Assembly: GCA_011525845.1 (NCBI GenBank)
Contig: WYBP01000010.1
Span: forward strand, 1 to 36,596
Direction: 5' to 3'
DNA length: 36,596 bases
Origin: Gemmatimonadaceae bacterium
GTDB lineage: Bacteria > Gemmatimonadota > Gemmatimonadetes > Gemmatimonadales > Gemmatimonadaceae
Part shown: positions 29,313-36,596 of the stretch, one piece after another
Numbering within the stretch: the stretch's first letter is position 1
Layout: the number at the start of each line of letters is the position of its first letter
Translations under genes and position numbers: made by a program
The notes under the pieces: generated by a model
What the model saw: the letters and a program-made list of their open reading frames with translations, nothing else
Database searches by the model: none
What the model was told of the DNA's origin: nothing

Positions 29313-29764
29313 GGATCCGCCAGGACGACCTGCGCCACCCGGCGGTGCAGGGCCTGATCGAGGAGCACCTCGCGAACATGCGCGCGATCTCGCCGCCGGA
29401 GAGCGTGCACGCGCTCCCGTTCGAATCCCTGAAGGATCCGGCGATCACCTTCTGGACCGCGTGGGAGGGGGAGGAGCTGCTCGGCTGCGCCGCGCTCAAG
29501 GAGATCGACGCGACGCACGGCGAGGTGAAGTCGATGCGGACGCCGGCCGCGCACCGCGGGCGCGGAGCGGCCAAGGCGCTGCTCGCGCACCTCGTCGCGG
29601 AGGCCACCGCGCGCGGCTACCGGCGGCTCAGTCTCGAGACGGGAGCGCAGTCCGAGTTCGCGCCCGCGCACCGGCTGTACCTGCGATTCGGCTTCGCCTT
29701 CTGCGGTCCCTTCGACGGGTACGTCGAGGACCCGAACAGCGTGTTCATGACGCGGGCCCTCTAG
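29309..29764 (+). CDS. GNAT-family N-acetyltransferase
   Basis: The 151-residue protein has the GNAT core: EELLGCAALKEIDATHGEVK (strands 2-4), SMRTPAAHRGRGAAKALLAH with the acetyl-CoA pyrophosphate-binding R-G-x-G-x-A motif, and LSLETGAQSEFAPAHRLYLR, FGF. It resembles PhnO/YafP-type small GNATs whose substrates are unknown. GTG 29309 is coupled to the DinB stop codon by a GTGA overlap. Confidence 0.93.
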   Translation: MRIRQDDLRHPAVQGLIEEHLANMRAISPPESVHALPFESLKDPAITFWTAWEGEELLGCAALKEIDATHGEVKSMRTPAAHRGRGAAKALLAHLVAEATARGYRRLSLETGAQSEFAPAHRLYLRFGFAFCGPFDGYVEDPNSVFMTRAL

Positions 29765-29889
29765 CGGCCGCGCGCGGCGGCGGCACGCGCACGGGGCGTC
29801 ACGCCGGAACGCCGCCCTTGAATCCCGGTGCGACGCGGGGCCAGAATGGGATGGAGCGCGCGGCGCTTGACACCCCCACGGAGAGACGG

Positions 29890-30252
29890 ATGAAGCGCAA
29901 CGGGAAGCAGCAGGCGAGTTTCGTGGCGGCGATCGGGTTCGGCCTCGTGCCGCTCGCGTTCGCGGTGGTGCGCATGCTCACCGGCGACGACGGGACCCGC
30001 ATGTTCTGGATGGCGTTCATGGCGACGGGACTCGCCGGGGGAGCGCTGGCGACGGCGATCGGCCGGCGGCGCGGCCGGCGTGCGGTGATGGTCGATGCGA
30101 TCGTCATCCTCGTGGGGGCCACGCTCCTCTCGGGCGCGACGGCCCTCCTGCTCGGCGCCACGTCCAGTGCGGGCGTCTGGGCCGTCTCGGGTGTGTTCGG
30201 TATCGCACTGGCGGCCTCGAGCGTCTTCGTCGCGTACTCACGGACCTCGTGA
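29890..30252 (+). CDS. Small integral membrane protein
   Basis: The 120-residue product has four hydrophobic segments (about 8-27, 37-56, 63-86 and 92-113) and no known motif. ATG 29890 follows GGAGAG; an in-frame ATG 29851 would give a longer form with TTGACA (29864) inside it. I prefer the shorter version because of its ribosome-binding site. The upstream 125 nt hold no other feature. Confidence 0.6.
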   Translation: MKRNGKQQASFVAAIGFGLVPLAFAVVRMLTGDDGTRMFWMAFMATGLAGGALATAIGRRRGRRAVMVDAIVILVGATLLSGATALLLGATSSAGVWAVSGVFGIALAASSVFVAYSRTS

Positions 30253-30274
30253 GTCACTGACCGGAGCAGACGAC

Positions 30275-30466
30275 ATGGGACTATTCTGGGACCTGATCCA
30301 GCAGAGCCAGATCAGCGACCAGCGCGGAGCGCTCGGGACGATGGAGGATCGGCTGAAGGTGCTCGAGCGCGAGCTCGCGGAGACGCGACTCGTGCTGCAC
30401 GAGGTCCTGGTGCGCCTCGAGAACAAGCTCGGCTCTGATCTCGACGCCGACGGACGGATCGGGTAG
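30275..30466 (+). CDS. Small coiled-coil protein
   Basis: ATG 30275 follows CGGAG. The 63-residue protein is helical almost throughout, with heptad-like repeats (LGTMEDRLKVLERELAETRL, VLHEVLVRLENKLG), and starts MGLFWDLIQQSQISDQ. No signal or membrane segment. It could be an adaptor or multimeriser. Similar short proteins occur in several Gemmatimonadota as I recall. Confidence 0.65.
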   Translation: MGLFWDLIQQSQISDQRGALGTMEDRLKVLERELAETRLVLHEVLVRLENKLGSDLDADGRIG

Positions 30467-30489
30467 CAGGGCGCCGGGAGAGGAGGGGA

Positions 30490-30990
30490 ATGATGAGGAG
30501 ACCATCGATGTCACTGCGCCGGTTCGCCGGACTCCTGCTGGCGGCCTGCGTCGCCGGGGTGCCGGGCGCGTTGCACGCGCAGGACGGCTCGCCGGCGCGC
30601 CACGGGCTCGACACCGTGCGGTTCGCGCCGGAGCTCAACGTCGACTTCCGGAAGTCCGCCGCGACCGCGTCGGGCGCCTACTGGCGCGACATCGGCGTCG
30701 GCACGGGGGAGCTCGCCGGCGAGAACAGCACGGTGCAGGTCCGCCATCAGCTGCTGCTCCCCGACGGCACGCGCATCGGCGCGTCCGGGGATGCCGCGAT
30801 CGATTTCCGCGTCGGCGACGGGAGCGTGATGCCCGGGCTGGATGAGGGTGTCCGTGGCATGCGGGTGGGGGGGCGGCGTCAGCTCGTCCTGCCCGTCGAG
30901 GCCCAGGGCCGGCGCGGCGCGGAGGGGATCCCCGGCGTGCCGTCCGGGTCACCCATCGTCCTCATCGTCGACCTGATCAGGGCCGGCTAG
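30490..30990 (+). CDS. FKBP-type peptidyl-prolyl cis-trans isomerase
   Basis: The 166-residue protein has a signal peptide (cleaved near LHAQ, about residue 27) and an FKBP domain over residues 55-165: WRDIGVGTGELAGENSTVQV, HQLLLPDGTRIGASGDAAID, FRVGDGSVMPGLDEGVRGMR, GGRRQLVLP and VLIVDLIRAG. The active-site aromatic residues are partly replaced, so isomerase activity may be weak. Likely a periplasmic folding catalyst or chaperone. ATG 30490 follows GGAGGGGA; ATG 30508 is a second possibility. Confidence 0.88.
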   Translation: MMRRPSMSLRRFAGLLLAACVAGVPGALHAQDGSPARHGLDTVRFAPELNVDFRKSAATASGAYWRDIGVGTGELAGENSTVQVRHQLLLPDGTRIGASGDAAIDFRVGDGSVMPGLDEGVRGMRVGGRRQLVLPVEAQGRRGAEGIPGVPSGSPIVLIVDLIRAG

Positions 30991-31027
30991 GTCCCGTTCC
31001 GGCTCGCCACTCCTTCCGGTCCTTCCC

Positions 31028-31558
31028 ATGTCCCGATCGCGCGCGCCGCTGCTGGCGCTCCTCCTGATCCCGCTATTCGCAACGCTCCGCGCGCCCCCAC
31101 TCGCCGCGCAGGCGAGTGCCGCCGAGCGCTCGGTGCCCGGCGCCGTGGCACTGCCGGCGGAGCTGGACCGCGTGCTGCGCGACTACGAGCGGGCCTGGCG
31201 CGCGGGTGACGCCGCCGCACTCGCGGCGCTGTTCACGCCCGATGGCTTCGTGCTCCAGCCCGGGCGCGCGCCGGCGCGCGGACGCGCCGCGATCCAGGCG
31301 GCGTACCAGGGGCAGGGCGGGGGGGCGCTGCGCCTCTGGGCGCTCGGCTTCGGCGCGGACGGCATCGCGGGATACATCGTGGGTGCGTACGGCTACGGCG
31401 AGGAGCTCGCCGACCAGGGGAAGTTCACGCTCACGCTGCGGCGCGGACCGGACGGCCGCTGGCTGATCTTCTCGGACATGGACAACGCGGGCCCGCGCGA
31501 GGCGCGACGGCCGCCGCCGGAGTCCTCATCCACGACCTCCTTGAGATCACTCCCATGA
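31028..31558 (+). CDS. Secreted SnoaL/DUF4440-like protein
   Basis: A signal peptide (about residues 1-30, cleaved near PLAAQ) precedes an NTF2-like domain: LPAELDRVLRDYERAWRAGD, AAALAALFTPDGFVLQPGRA and KFTLTLRRGPDGRWLIFSDM. The order and length match the DUF4440 branch. It is the second such protein in the window. The C-terminal Arg/Pro/Ser tail is low complexity. The stop codon overlaps the next start (ATGA). Confidence 0.88.
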   Translation: MSRSRAPLLALLLIPLFATLRAPPLAAQASAAERSVPGAVALPAELDRVLRDYERAWRAGDAAALAALFTPDGFVLQPGRAPARGRAAIQAAYQGQGGGALRLWALGFGADGIAGYIVGAYGYGEELADQGKFTLTLRRGPDGRWLIFSDMDNAGPREARRPPPESSSTTSLRSLP

Positions 31559-31776
31559 ACGATCCCAAGTGCCCGACCTGCGCGGTGCCGATGGACGCCG
31601 GGTTCATGATCGACCGTGGTCACGCGAACTCGCCGAGCACGGCCAAGTGGGCGGAGGGGGAGCCCGAGCGGTCGTGGTGGCAGGGGCTCAGGCTCCGCGG
31701 GAAGGAACAGATCGCCGTCCGCAGCTATCGGTGCCCGCGCTGCGGCCTGCTGCAGTCGTACGCGCCCTCCGCATGA
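31555..31776 (+). CDS. Zinc-ribbon protein (DUF6487-like)
   Basis: The 73-residue protein is mostly a zinc ribbon: KCPTCAVPMDAGFMIDRG at the start and YRCPRCGLLQSYAP at the end, giving a C-x2-C...C-x2-C site, with WWQGLRLRGKEQIAVRSY between. This is the DUF6487-type layout seen in many bacteria. No function known; it could be nucleic-acid binding. ATG 31555 overlaps the preceding stop codon. Confidence 0.82.
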   Translation: MNDPKCPTCAVPMDAGFMIDRGHANSPSTAKWAEGEPERSWWQGLRLRGKEQIAVRSYRCPRCGLLQSYAPSA

Positions 31777-32258
31777 GCCGGGCGCGTACACGTGGCGCGG
31801 TACCCCGGGTGTGCGCTGCCATCGCGATCGCGGCCGCGACATCCGCCGCCGCACTCGTCGCGCAGCCGACGGAACTCGCGGCGCTCCTGAAGGCGTCGCG
31901 GATCGACGCACCGGTCGCCGCCTCCTGCCGTGGCGAGTTCAGCGAGGGGCGGGGCCCGGGCTACGCGGTGGCGGTCGCGCTCGGCGCCAAAGGCGGCCGG
32001 TACCTCGTGCTGCAGCAGGGCGCGGAGGCGGTCGAGCTCGCGGCGTTCACCGACGGGGCCGACATCACCTGCTACTCCGTGGACGAGGCGGAGCGGATGA
32101 ACGCCGCCATCCGGGAGTCCGAGGGCATCCACGGCCAGATCAAGCCGAGTGGCGGCGGCACGGTGGTCTGCGGATTCGTCGATTCCACCACGGCGGCATG
32201 CTGGCAGTTCGACCCGGCCACGAAGCGGTTCGTGCGAGCCGGAGGGTGGATCACCTAG
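31773..32258 (+). CDS. Secreted protein with paired cysteines, hypothetical
   Basis: ATG 31773 overlaps the preceding stop codon (ATGA). A signal peptide (AAIAIAAATSAAALVAQ) precedes a domain of about 130 residues: ELAALLKASRIDAPVAASCR, GYAVAVALGAKGGRYLVLQQ, and the C-terminal repeats AACWQFDPATKRFVRAGGW. The several Cys residues (CRGEF, ITCYS, VVCGF, AACWQ) suggest disulfides. No family recognised. The kinase gene starts 62 nt downstream. Confidence 0.7.
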   Translation: MSRARTRGAVPRVCAAIAIAAATSAAALVAQPTELAALLKASRIDAPVAASCRGEFSEGRGPGYAVAVALGAKGGRYLVLQQGAEAVELAAFTDGADITCYSVDEAERMNAAIRESEGIHGQIKPSGGGTVVCGFVDSTTAACWQFDPATKRFVRAGGWIT

Positions 32259-32319
32259 GGGTTCCCCGGACTCAAGACGCTGGCGTCCCCGGTCGATACG
32301 GTACTCGGGGGGATACGTC

Positions 32320-34023
32320 TTGTCCGACGCGGAAGGGATGCGCCGTCGCCTCGAGGAGGCCACGGCGGGCGACTACGAGGTGATCCGGGAGCTGGGCCGG
32401 GGCGGGATGGCGACCGTCTTCCTGGCGCGGGACCTCGCGCTCGACCGCCAGGTGGCGATCAAGGTGATGTCGCCGCAGCTGCTCGCGGTGGAGGGGATGG
32501 CCGAGCGCTTCCTGCAGGAGGCGCGCGTCTCGGCCGCGCTCCAGCACCCGCACATCGTCCCCATCCACGCCGTGCGGCGCAGCGGCGACCTGCTCTACTT
32601 CGTGATGAAGTTCGTCGCGGGACGGTCGCTGGACGCCATCCTGGCCGCGCACGGCCCGCTGCGCCCACCCGTGGTGCGGGCGCTGCTCACGCAGGTGGGA
32701 GCCGCCCTCGAGGCCGCGCACGCGCGCGGCGTTGTGCACCGCGACATCAAGCCCGCCAACATCCTGGTGGACGAGCGCGGGGACGCGGTGGTCGCGGACT
32801 TCGGGATCGCGCGACTCGTGGAGCAGCCGGGGCGCACGCAGGTGGGCGAGACGGTCGGCACGCCGGCGTACATGAGTCCCGAGCAGTGCTCGGGCGACCC
32901 ACTGACCGGGGCGGCCGACCAGTACTCGCTCGGCGTCGTGGCGTACGAGCTGCTCACGGGCGCGCCGCCATTCACCGGCGACGGCCTCATGCAGGTGGTG
33001 TGGAAGATGGTGCACGAGGAACTCGTGCCCCTCACCACGCGCCGGAGCGACGTCGAGCCCGCGCTGGCGGCGGCGGTGCACCGGATGCTCGCGACGCGCG
33101 CGACGGAGCGCTGGCCGAGCGTGGCGGCGGCCGTGGCCGCGCTGCCGGCGCTCGTGCTGCGGGGGGACGCACCGGAGCGGCTCGAGCTGATCCGGATGGC
33201 GCAGGGGGACATGGTGCCTCGCGCGAGCGTGCCGACGGAGCGGAGTGGCCCGGTGACCGCCTCGCTGCGGCTCTCGCAGGCGAGCGGCGTGATGACCATC
33301 GACGACGAGGTCGCGCTGTGCGCGGAGGCGCTGGACCGTGCTGGCGCGCGGCTCGACGGTGTCGTGCTCGGGTGGACGTCGAGCGACCCGACGGTGGCGC
33401 GCGTCACCGCCGACGGTCGCCTCACGGCGGTCGGGATCGGCCGGGCGACCGTCACGGCGTTCGATGGCGACGCCGAGGTCTCGCTCGCGCTCACGGTCAC
33501 CCGGGCGGGGCTCCGCACGCTCGCGCTCGCGCCCGTGCCGTCCACCCTCGAGGTGGGCGATCGCGTCCCGCTCCGGGTGCTCGACGGGAGTGCGGCAGCG
33601 TCCGCATCCTCGGCGCGCCTGGTGGCCTGGGGGACGAGCGATCCGGCGGTGGCCCGCGTCGATGCGACGGGGATGGTGACCGCGGTGGGCGAGGGGCGCG
33701 TGGAGATCGTCGCACGCGCCGGGGGCGCGTCGAAGGCCGTGGAGTTCCGCGTGAAGCGCGCGATGATCAGCGCCGTCCAGGTCTCTTCCCCCGCGCCGCG
33801 GATCCGGGTGGGCGAGCGGATCCGCCTGGCAGCGGCCCCGGCGAACACGCGGGGGCATCCACTCTCGGGGCTGCCGATCCGCTGGGAGGTGAGCGATCCG
33901 GCCATCGCGGCGATCTCGCCGGAGGGGGAGTTGACGGCGCTGCGCAGCGGTCAGGTGCTGGTGGCCGCGCGAGTCTCGGGTCGGGTGGGTACGGCTCGAG
34001 TGACGGTGGCATCGCCTGCGTAG
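32320..34023 (+). CDS. Ser/Thr protein kinase fused to three Ig-like (Big2-like) domains
   Basis: The 567-residue protein has a Hanks-type kinase domain (about residues 18-285): glycine loop G26-R-G-G-M-A-T-V, K48 (VAIKV), H140-R-D142 (HRDIKPAN) and D160-F-G (ADFGIARL), with GTPAYMSPEQCSG and DQYSLGVVAYELLTGAPPF. Three Ig-like domains follow (about 312-392, 397-478 and 484-567), each with the VxWxSSDPxVAxV...G pattern, e.g. LGWTSSDPTVARVTADGRLT. I see no membrane helix between the parts, unlike similar Gemmatimonadota proteins I know. TTG 32320, seven nt after GGGGGG, is preferred over ATG 32338, which abuts its ribosome-binding-like sequence. A sensor role is plausible. Confidence 0.9.
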   Translation: MSDAEGMRRRLEEATAGDYEVIRELGRGGMATVFLARDLALDRQVAIKVMSPQLLAVEGMAERFLQEARVSAALQHPHIVPIHAVRRSGDLLYFVMKFVAGRSLDAILAAHGPLRPPVVRALLTQVGAALEAAHARGVVHRDIKPANILVDERGDAVVADFGIARLVEQPGRTQVGETVGTPAYMSPEQCSGDPLTGAADQYSLGVVAYELLTGAPPFTGDGLMQVVWKMVHEELVPLTTRRSDVEPALAAAVHRMLATRATERWPSVAAAVAALPALVLRGDAPERLELIRMAQGDMVPRASVPTERSGPVTASLRLSQASGVMTIDDEVALCAEALDRAGARLDGVVLGWTSSDPTVARVTADGRLTAVGIGRATVTAFDGDAEVSLALTVTRAGLRTLALAPVPSTLEVGDRVPLRVLDGSAAASASSARLVAWGTSDPAVARVDATGMVTAVGEGRVEIVARAGGASKAVEFRVKRAMISAVQVSSPAPRIRVGERIRLAAAPANTRGHPLSGLPIRWEVSDPAIAAISPEGELTALRSGQVLVAARVSGRVGTARVTVASPA

Positions 34024-34356
34024 TGACGTGCAGGTACTCGACAGTGACCAGAAACGAGTCTCTGAATGTGATAGAGCGGTTCCATTCTGGACGAGTTCCG
34101 GCGATTCTTCGCGTCAGGACGTGACGCCGCCAACGTCCCGCAGTCTATAGAGTCGGGGAGCTTTGTCCGCGGCGGACGTTCGTGTCGTGCGTTGCAGTCC
34201 CCTCACACTCGCCGAGTCCGCCTTTGCCCTGCCCCACGTCGCTCCTCCTCAGCAGTCGTAGGATCGGTCGCGCGTCCGAGGCGCACTAGGCTGCGGGCGA
34301 CCACGGCCATCCTTACGCGCGCGTGCGCGCGTACAGTAGAGGTGCGCACGTTCGCT
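34024..34356. other. Intergenic region with lower GC, promoter-like and Z-DNA-type sequence
   Basis: 333 nt without a credible gene. The first 110 nt are clearly poorer in GC than the rest. TATAGA (34146-34151) is a -10 candidate without a clear -35. A palindrome GTCCGC-G-GCGGAC lies at 34165-34177. From 34314 to 34335 the sequence alternates pyrimidine and purine without a break for 22 nt, the classical Z-DNA type, ending in TACAGT, which is itself a -10-like word 20 nt before the next start codon. No RNA gene was recognised. Confidence 0.4.
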
Positions 34357-36596
34357 ATGCGCACATTCGCCGTGCGCGCGCTCGCGCTGCTCGCCGCCGC
34401 CACGTCGCTCCTGGCCCTGCCCGCCGCGCTCGACGCGCAGGTCCGCACCTACGGGCTGAACCAGACCGACATCTTCGAGATCAACATCGCCACCGGCGCG
34501 GGCACGTCGGTGCGGACCATCACCGGTCCCAACAAGGCCGCGCTCGCGCAGCGCGCCAGCGATGGCATGATCTTCTTCATCACGGGTCTCGCGGGGAACG
34601 ACTCGGTCTTCACCTGGAACCCGGCGGTGCCGGCCGCCGCACCGACGTTCATCGGCACCACCGGCGCCAGCATCCCCTACCTGCCGCGCCTCGCCTTCGA
34701 CGCCGCCGGCACGCTCCACGCGATCAACACCGCCTCCACCCAGCGCTACACGATCAACCAGGTGACCGGTGCGGCCACCGCCGCGGGCGCCGCGCTCACG
34801 GGTGGCTCCACAGCCGGTGGCGACCTCGTCGTCGCGCCGAACGGCAACATGTACCAGGTGCTCGGCACGCAACTCTACATCGTGCCGCTCGCCGGCGGCG
34901 CGCTCACCTCCGTCGGGAACATCACCGGCGTCACCGGGACCTTCACCGGCCTCGCGATCGACCGGCTCGGACGGATGCTCGGGTCCAACTCGTCCGCCAA
35001 CTCGACGATCTACGCCATCCCCTTCACGGCCGGCGCCGCCACCGCGGTCGGCACCGTGGGGGACGACCTCGGCGACCTCGGCAGCATGCTCGCGGTCGAC
35101 CTGCGGATCCTCAAGAGCCACACCGGGAACTTCACGCAGGGGCAGACGGGGGCGACCTATTCGCTCGTCGTGAGCGACTCGGGGAACCTCTCCACCTCCG
35201 GCACGGTGACCGTCACGGATACGCTGCCGGCGGGACTCACGCCGGTGAGCGCCGCCGGGACCGGGTGGACCTGCCCGGCCCCCTCGGGCCAGGTCATCAC
35301 CTGCACCCGCGCCAGCGTCCTCGCCTCGGGCGCGTCGTACCCCGCCATCACGGTGACGGTGAACGTCTCGGGGACGGCGCCCGCGAGCGTGACGAACCGC
35401 GCCTGGGTGAGCGGCGGCGGCGAGCCCGCGGGGAACCCCGGGATCACGGGGAACAACTTCTCCGACGACGCGACGACGATCAACGGCGCCACCGACCTGA
35501 TCATCGCGAAGACGCACTCCGGGAACTTCACGGTGGGCGTCAACGGCGTCTACACGCTCACGGTCACGAACCAGGGGCGGCTCGCCTCCTCGGGCACCGT
35601 CACCGTGACCGACGTGCTCCCCGCGGGACTCTCCTTCGTCTCCGGGACGGGCACGGGGTGGAGCTGCGGCGCCGCGGGTCAGACGATCACCTGCACGAAC
35701 GCGACGGCGATCGCCGCGAGCGGGGGCACGAGCGTGATCACGCTCACCGTGGGCGTCGCCGCGGCCGCCGCGCCGAGCGTGACGAACAGCGCGAGCGTCG
35801 CCGGCGGCGGTGAGCCGGCGGGGAACACGGGCAACAACGCGAGCGGTCCCGACGTGACGACCGTGATCCCCTCGGCCAACCTGGGGATCACCAAGACCGA
35901 CGGCGTGACGAGCGTGAACCAGGGCGCGACGCTCACCTACACGATCGTCGCGAGCAACGCGGGCCCCAACGCGGTCACGGCCGCGACCGTCACGGACAAC
36001 TTCCCCGCGCAGGTGACCGCGGTGACCTGGACCTGCGCGGCCTCCGGCGGGTCGAGCTGTCCGGCCTCCGGCAGCGGCAACATCGCCGCGAGCGTCAACC
36101 TCCTCTCGGGCGGGACCGCGACCTTCACGGTGACCGCGACCGCCTCGGGCGCCGGTACGATCAGCAACACGGCGACCATCGCGGTGCCCGGTGGCGTGAA
36201 CGACCCGGTGCCGGGGAACAACAGCGCGACGGACGCCAACACGGTCATCACGCCGACGAGCGACCTGTTCATCTCGAAGACGGACGGCGTGACCGCGGTG
36301 AACCAGGGCGGGACGGTCACCTACACGATCGTCGCGAGCAACGCGGGGCCGAGTGCCGTGACGGGCGCGACCGTCGCGGACGTCTTCCCGGCGCAGGTGA
36401 CCGCGGTGACCTGGACCTGCGCTGCGAGCGCGGGCTCGACCTGCCCCGCGAGCGGCAGCGGGAACATCAGCGCCAGCGTGAACCTGCTCTCGGGTGGCAC
36501 GGCGACGTTCACGGCGACCGGCACGGCGAGCGGCTCCGGCACGATCACCAACACCGCCACGATCACCGCCCCCGGCGGGGTGAACGACCCGGCCGG
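34357..36596 (+). CDS. Large secreted DUF11-repeat surface protein (partial, runs off the right edge)
   Basis: ATG 34357 follows AGAGGTG. A signal peptide (LLAAATSLLALPAALDAQ) is followed by a beta-propeller-like or DUF4394-type N-terminal domain (about residues 30-245: TYGLNQTDIFEINIATGAGT, LAFDAAGTLHAINTASTQRY). Then come at least four DUF11-type Ig-like repeats, each starting with a (D/N)L.I.K motif (35101, 35497, 35881 and 36265) and containing YT(I/L)V.SN.G, VTDT/VTDN and WTC. These are surface or adhesin-like repeats. The gene is still open at 36596, so size and anchor are unknown. Confidence 0.92.
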   Translation, partial: MRTFAVRALALLAAATSLLALPAALDAQVRTYGLNQTDIFEINIATGAGTSVRTITGPNKAALAQRASDGMIFFITGLAGNDSVFTWNPAVPAAAPTFIGTTGASIPYLPRLAFDAAGTLHAINTASTQRYTINQVTGAATAAGAALTGGSTAGGDLVVAPNGNMYQVLGTQLYIVPLAGGALTSVGNITGVTGTFTGLAIDRLGRMLGSNSSANSTIYAIPFTAGAATAVGTVGDDLGDLGSMLAVDLRILKSHTGNFTQGQTGATYSLVVSDSGNLSTSGTVTVTDTLPAGLTPVSAAGTGWTCPAPSGQVITCTRASVLASGASYPAITVTVNVSGTAPASVTNRAWVSGGGEPAGNPGITGNNFSDDATTINGATDLIIAKTHSGNFTVGVNGVYTLTVTNQGRLASSGTVTVTDVLPAGLSFVSGTGTGWSCGAAGQTITCTNATAIAASGGTSVITLTVGVAAAAAPSVTNSASVAGGGEPAGNTGNNASGPDVTTVIPSANLGITKTDGVTSVNQGATLTYTIVASNAGPNAVTAATVTDNFPAQVTAVTWTCAASGGSSCPASGSGNIAASVNLLSGGTATFTVTATASGAGTISNTATIAVPGGVNDPVPGNNSATDANTVITPTSDLFISKTDGVTAVNQGGTVTYTIVASNAGPSAVTGATVADVFPAQVTAVTWTCAASAGSTCPASGSGNISASVNLLSGGTATFTATGTASGSGTITNTATITAPGGVNDPA
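35881..36596 (+). repeat. Near-identical 384-bp tandem repeats in the DUF11 protein
   Basis: The unit beginning at 35881 recurs at 36265, exactly 384 bp (128 codons) later, with very high nucleotide similarity. Stretches such as CAGGTGACCGCGGTGACCTG and the CTACACGATCGTCGCGAGCA block are identical. Earlier units (35101, 35497) are diverged and spaced 396 and 384 bp apart. The second copy is cut by the window edge. Confidence 0.75.

Noticed and set aside
29864-29869. TTGACA as a -35 box for the gene at 29890
   Set aside because: Only about 20 nt remain before the start codon and no -10 fits; the word may be coding if ATG 29851 is the true start.
35157-36566. Antisense frames across the DUF11 repeats
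   Set aside because: They are repeated because the sense repeats are. No ribosome-binding sites or known domains. The sense strand has a signal peptide and Ig-like repeats.

Overview
The window is about 70% GC, uses many GTG and some TTG starts, and is packed with small secreted proteins, lipoproteins and membrane proteins. Three traits point to a soil-type Gemmatimonadota (Gemmatimonadetes) chromosome: a serine/threonine kinase fused to bacterial Ig-like (Big2) domains, stand-alone secreted TonB-C-domain proteins, and several DinB, SnoaL and PD40 proteins. This assignment is inferred from gene content. There is no rRNA or other marker to confirm it, and I saw no tRNA, rRNA, CRISPR array, transposase or integrase.

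Region 1 (about 1-11,500) is the unusual part. All credible genes are on the + strand, short and functionally unrelated: CDF-type transporter, tautomerase remnant, lipoproteins, TonB-C protein, DoxX, DUF302, DinB, DUF4377, SnoaL-like, ABM-like, dienelactone hydrolase and S8 protease. Several are separated by 60-180 nt spacers with a shared design. The stop codon lies in a GCCTGACG/GCCAGCTGACGG-type box, a GC-rich imperfect palindrome follows, and a complementary CGTYGGSC-type box (CGTCGGCCC, CGTTGGCC, CGTTGGGC, CGTCGGGC) comes just before the next gene. This resembles integron attC sites and gene cassettes, in a partly degenerate form. It includes a 21-codon tautomerase stub and a 21-bp 5' leader shared by two unrelated genes. 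No intI is in the window. If the model is right, it should lie to the left of position 1.

Region 2 (about 11,500-20,700, +) looks like ordinary chromosome: a cupin, a duplicated cupredoxin-like lipoprotein, homocysteine S-methyltransferase, SnoaL and beta-propeller secreted proteins, a CPBP membrane protease translationally coupled to a class-C beta-lactamase-like hydrolase, a RibD/DHFR-like reductase and two small proteins. Region 3 (20,702-23,697, - strand) is a tight three-gene operon: exported S51 peptidase, class-III aminotransferase and beta-keto-acid cleavage enzyme. It may be a peptide or beta-amino-acid catabolic unit.

Region 4 (23,921-32,258, +) is a run of small, often overlapping genes: VOC, lipoproteins, DUF2200, DUF1905, a mono-cluster ferredoxin-like protein, two DinB proteins, GNAT, zinc ribbons, a coiled-coil protein, FKBP and SnoaL. 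Region 5 holds a kinase-Big2 fusion without an evident membrane helix (32,320-34,023), a 333-nt promoter-like gap of lower GC with a Z-DNA-type alternating tract, and the first 2.2 kb of a large secreted DUF11-repeat surface protein whose last two repeats are near-identical 384-bp units. That protein runs off the right edge.
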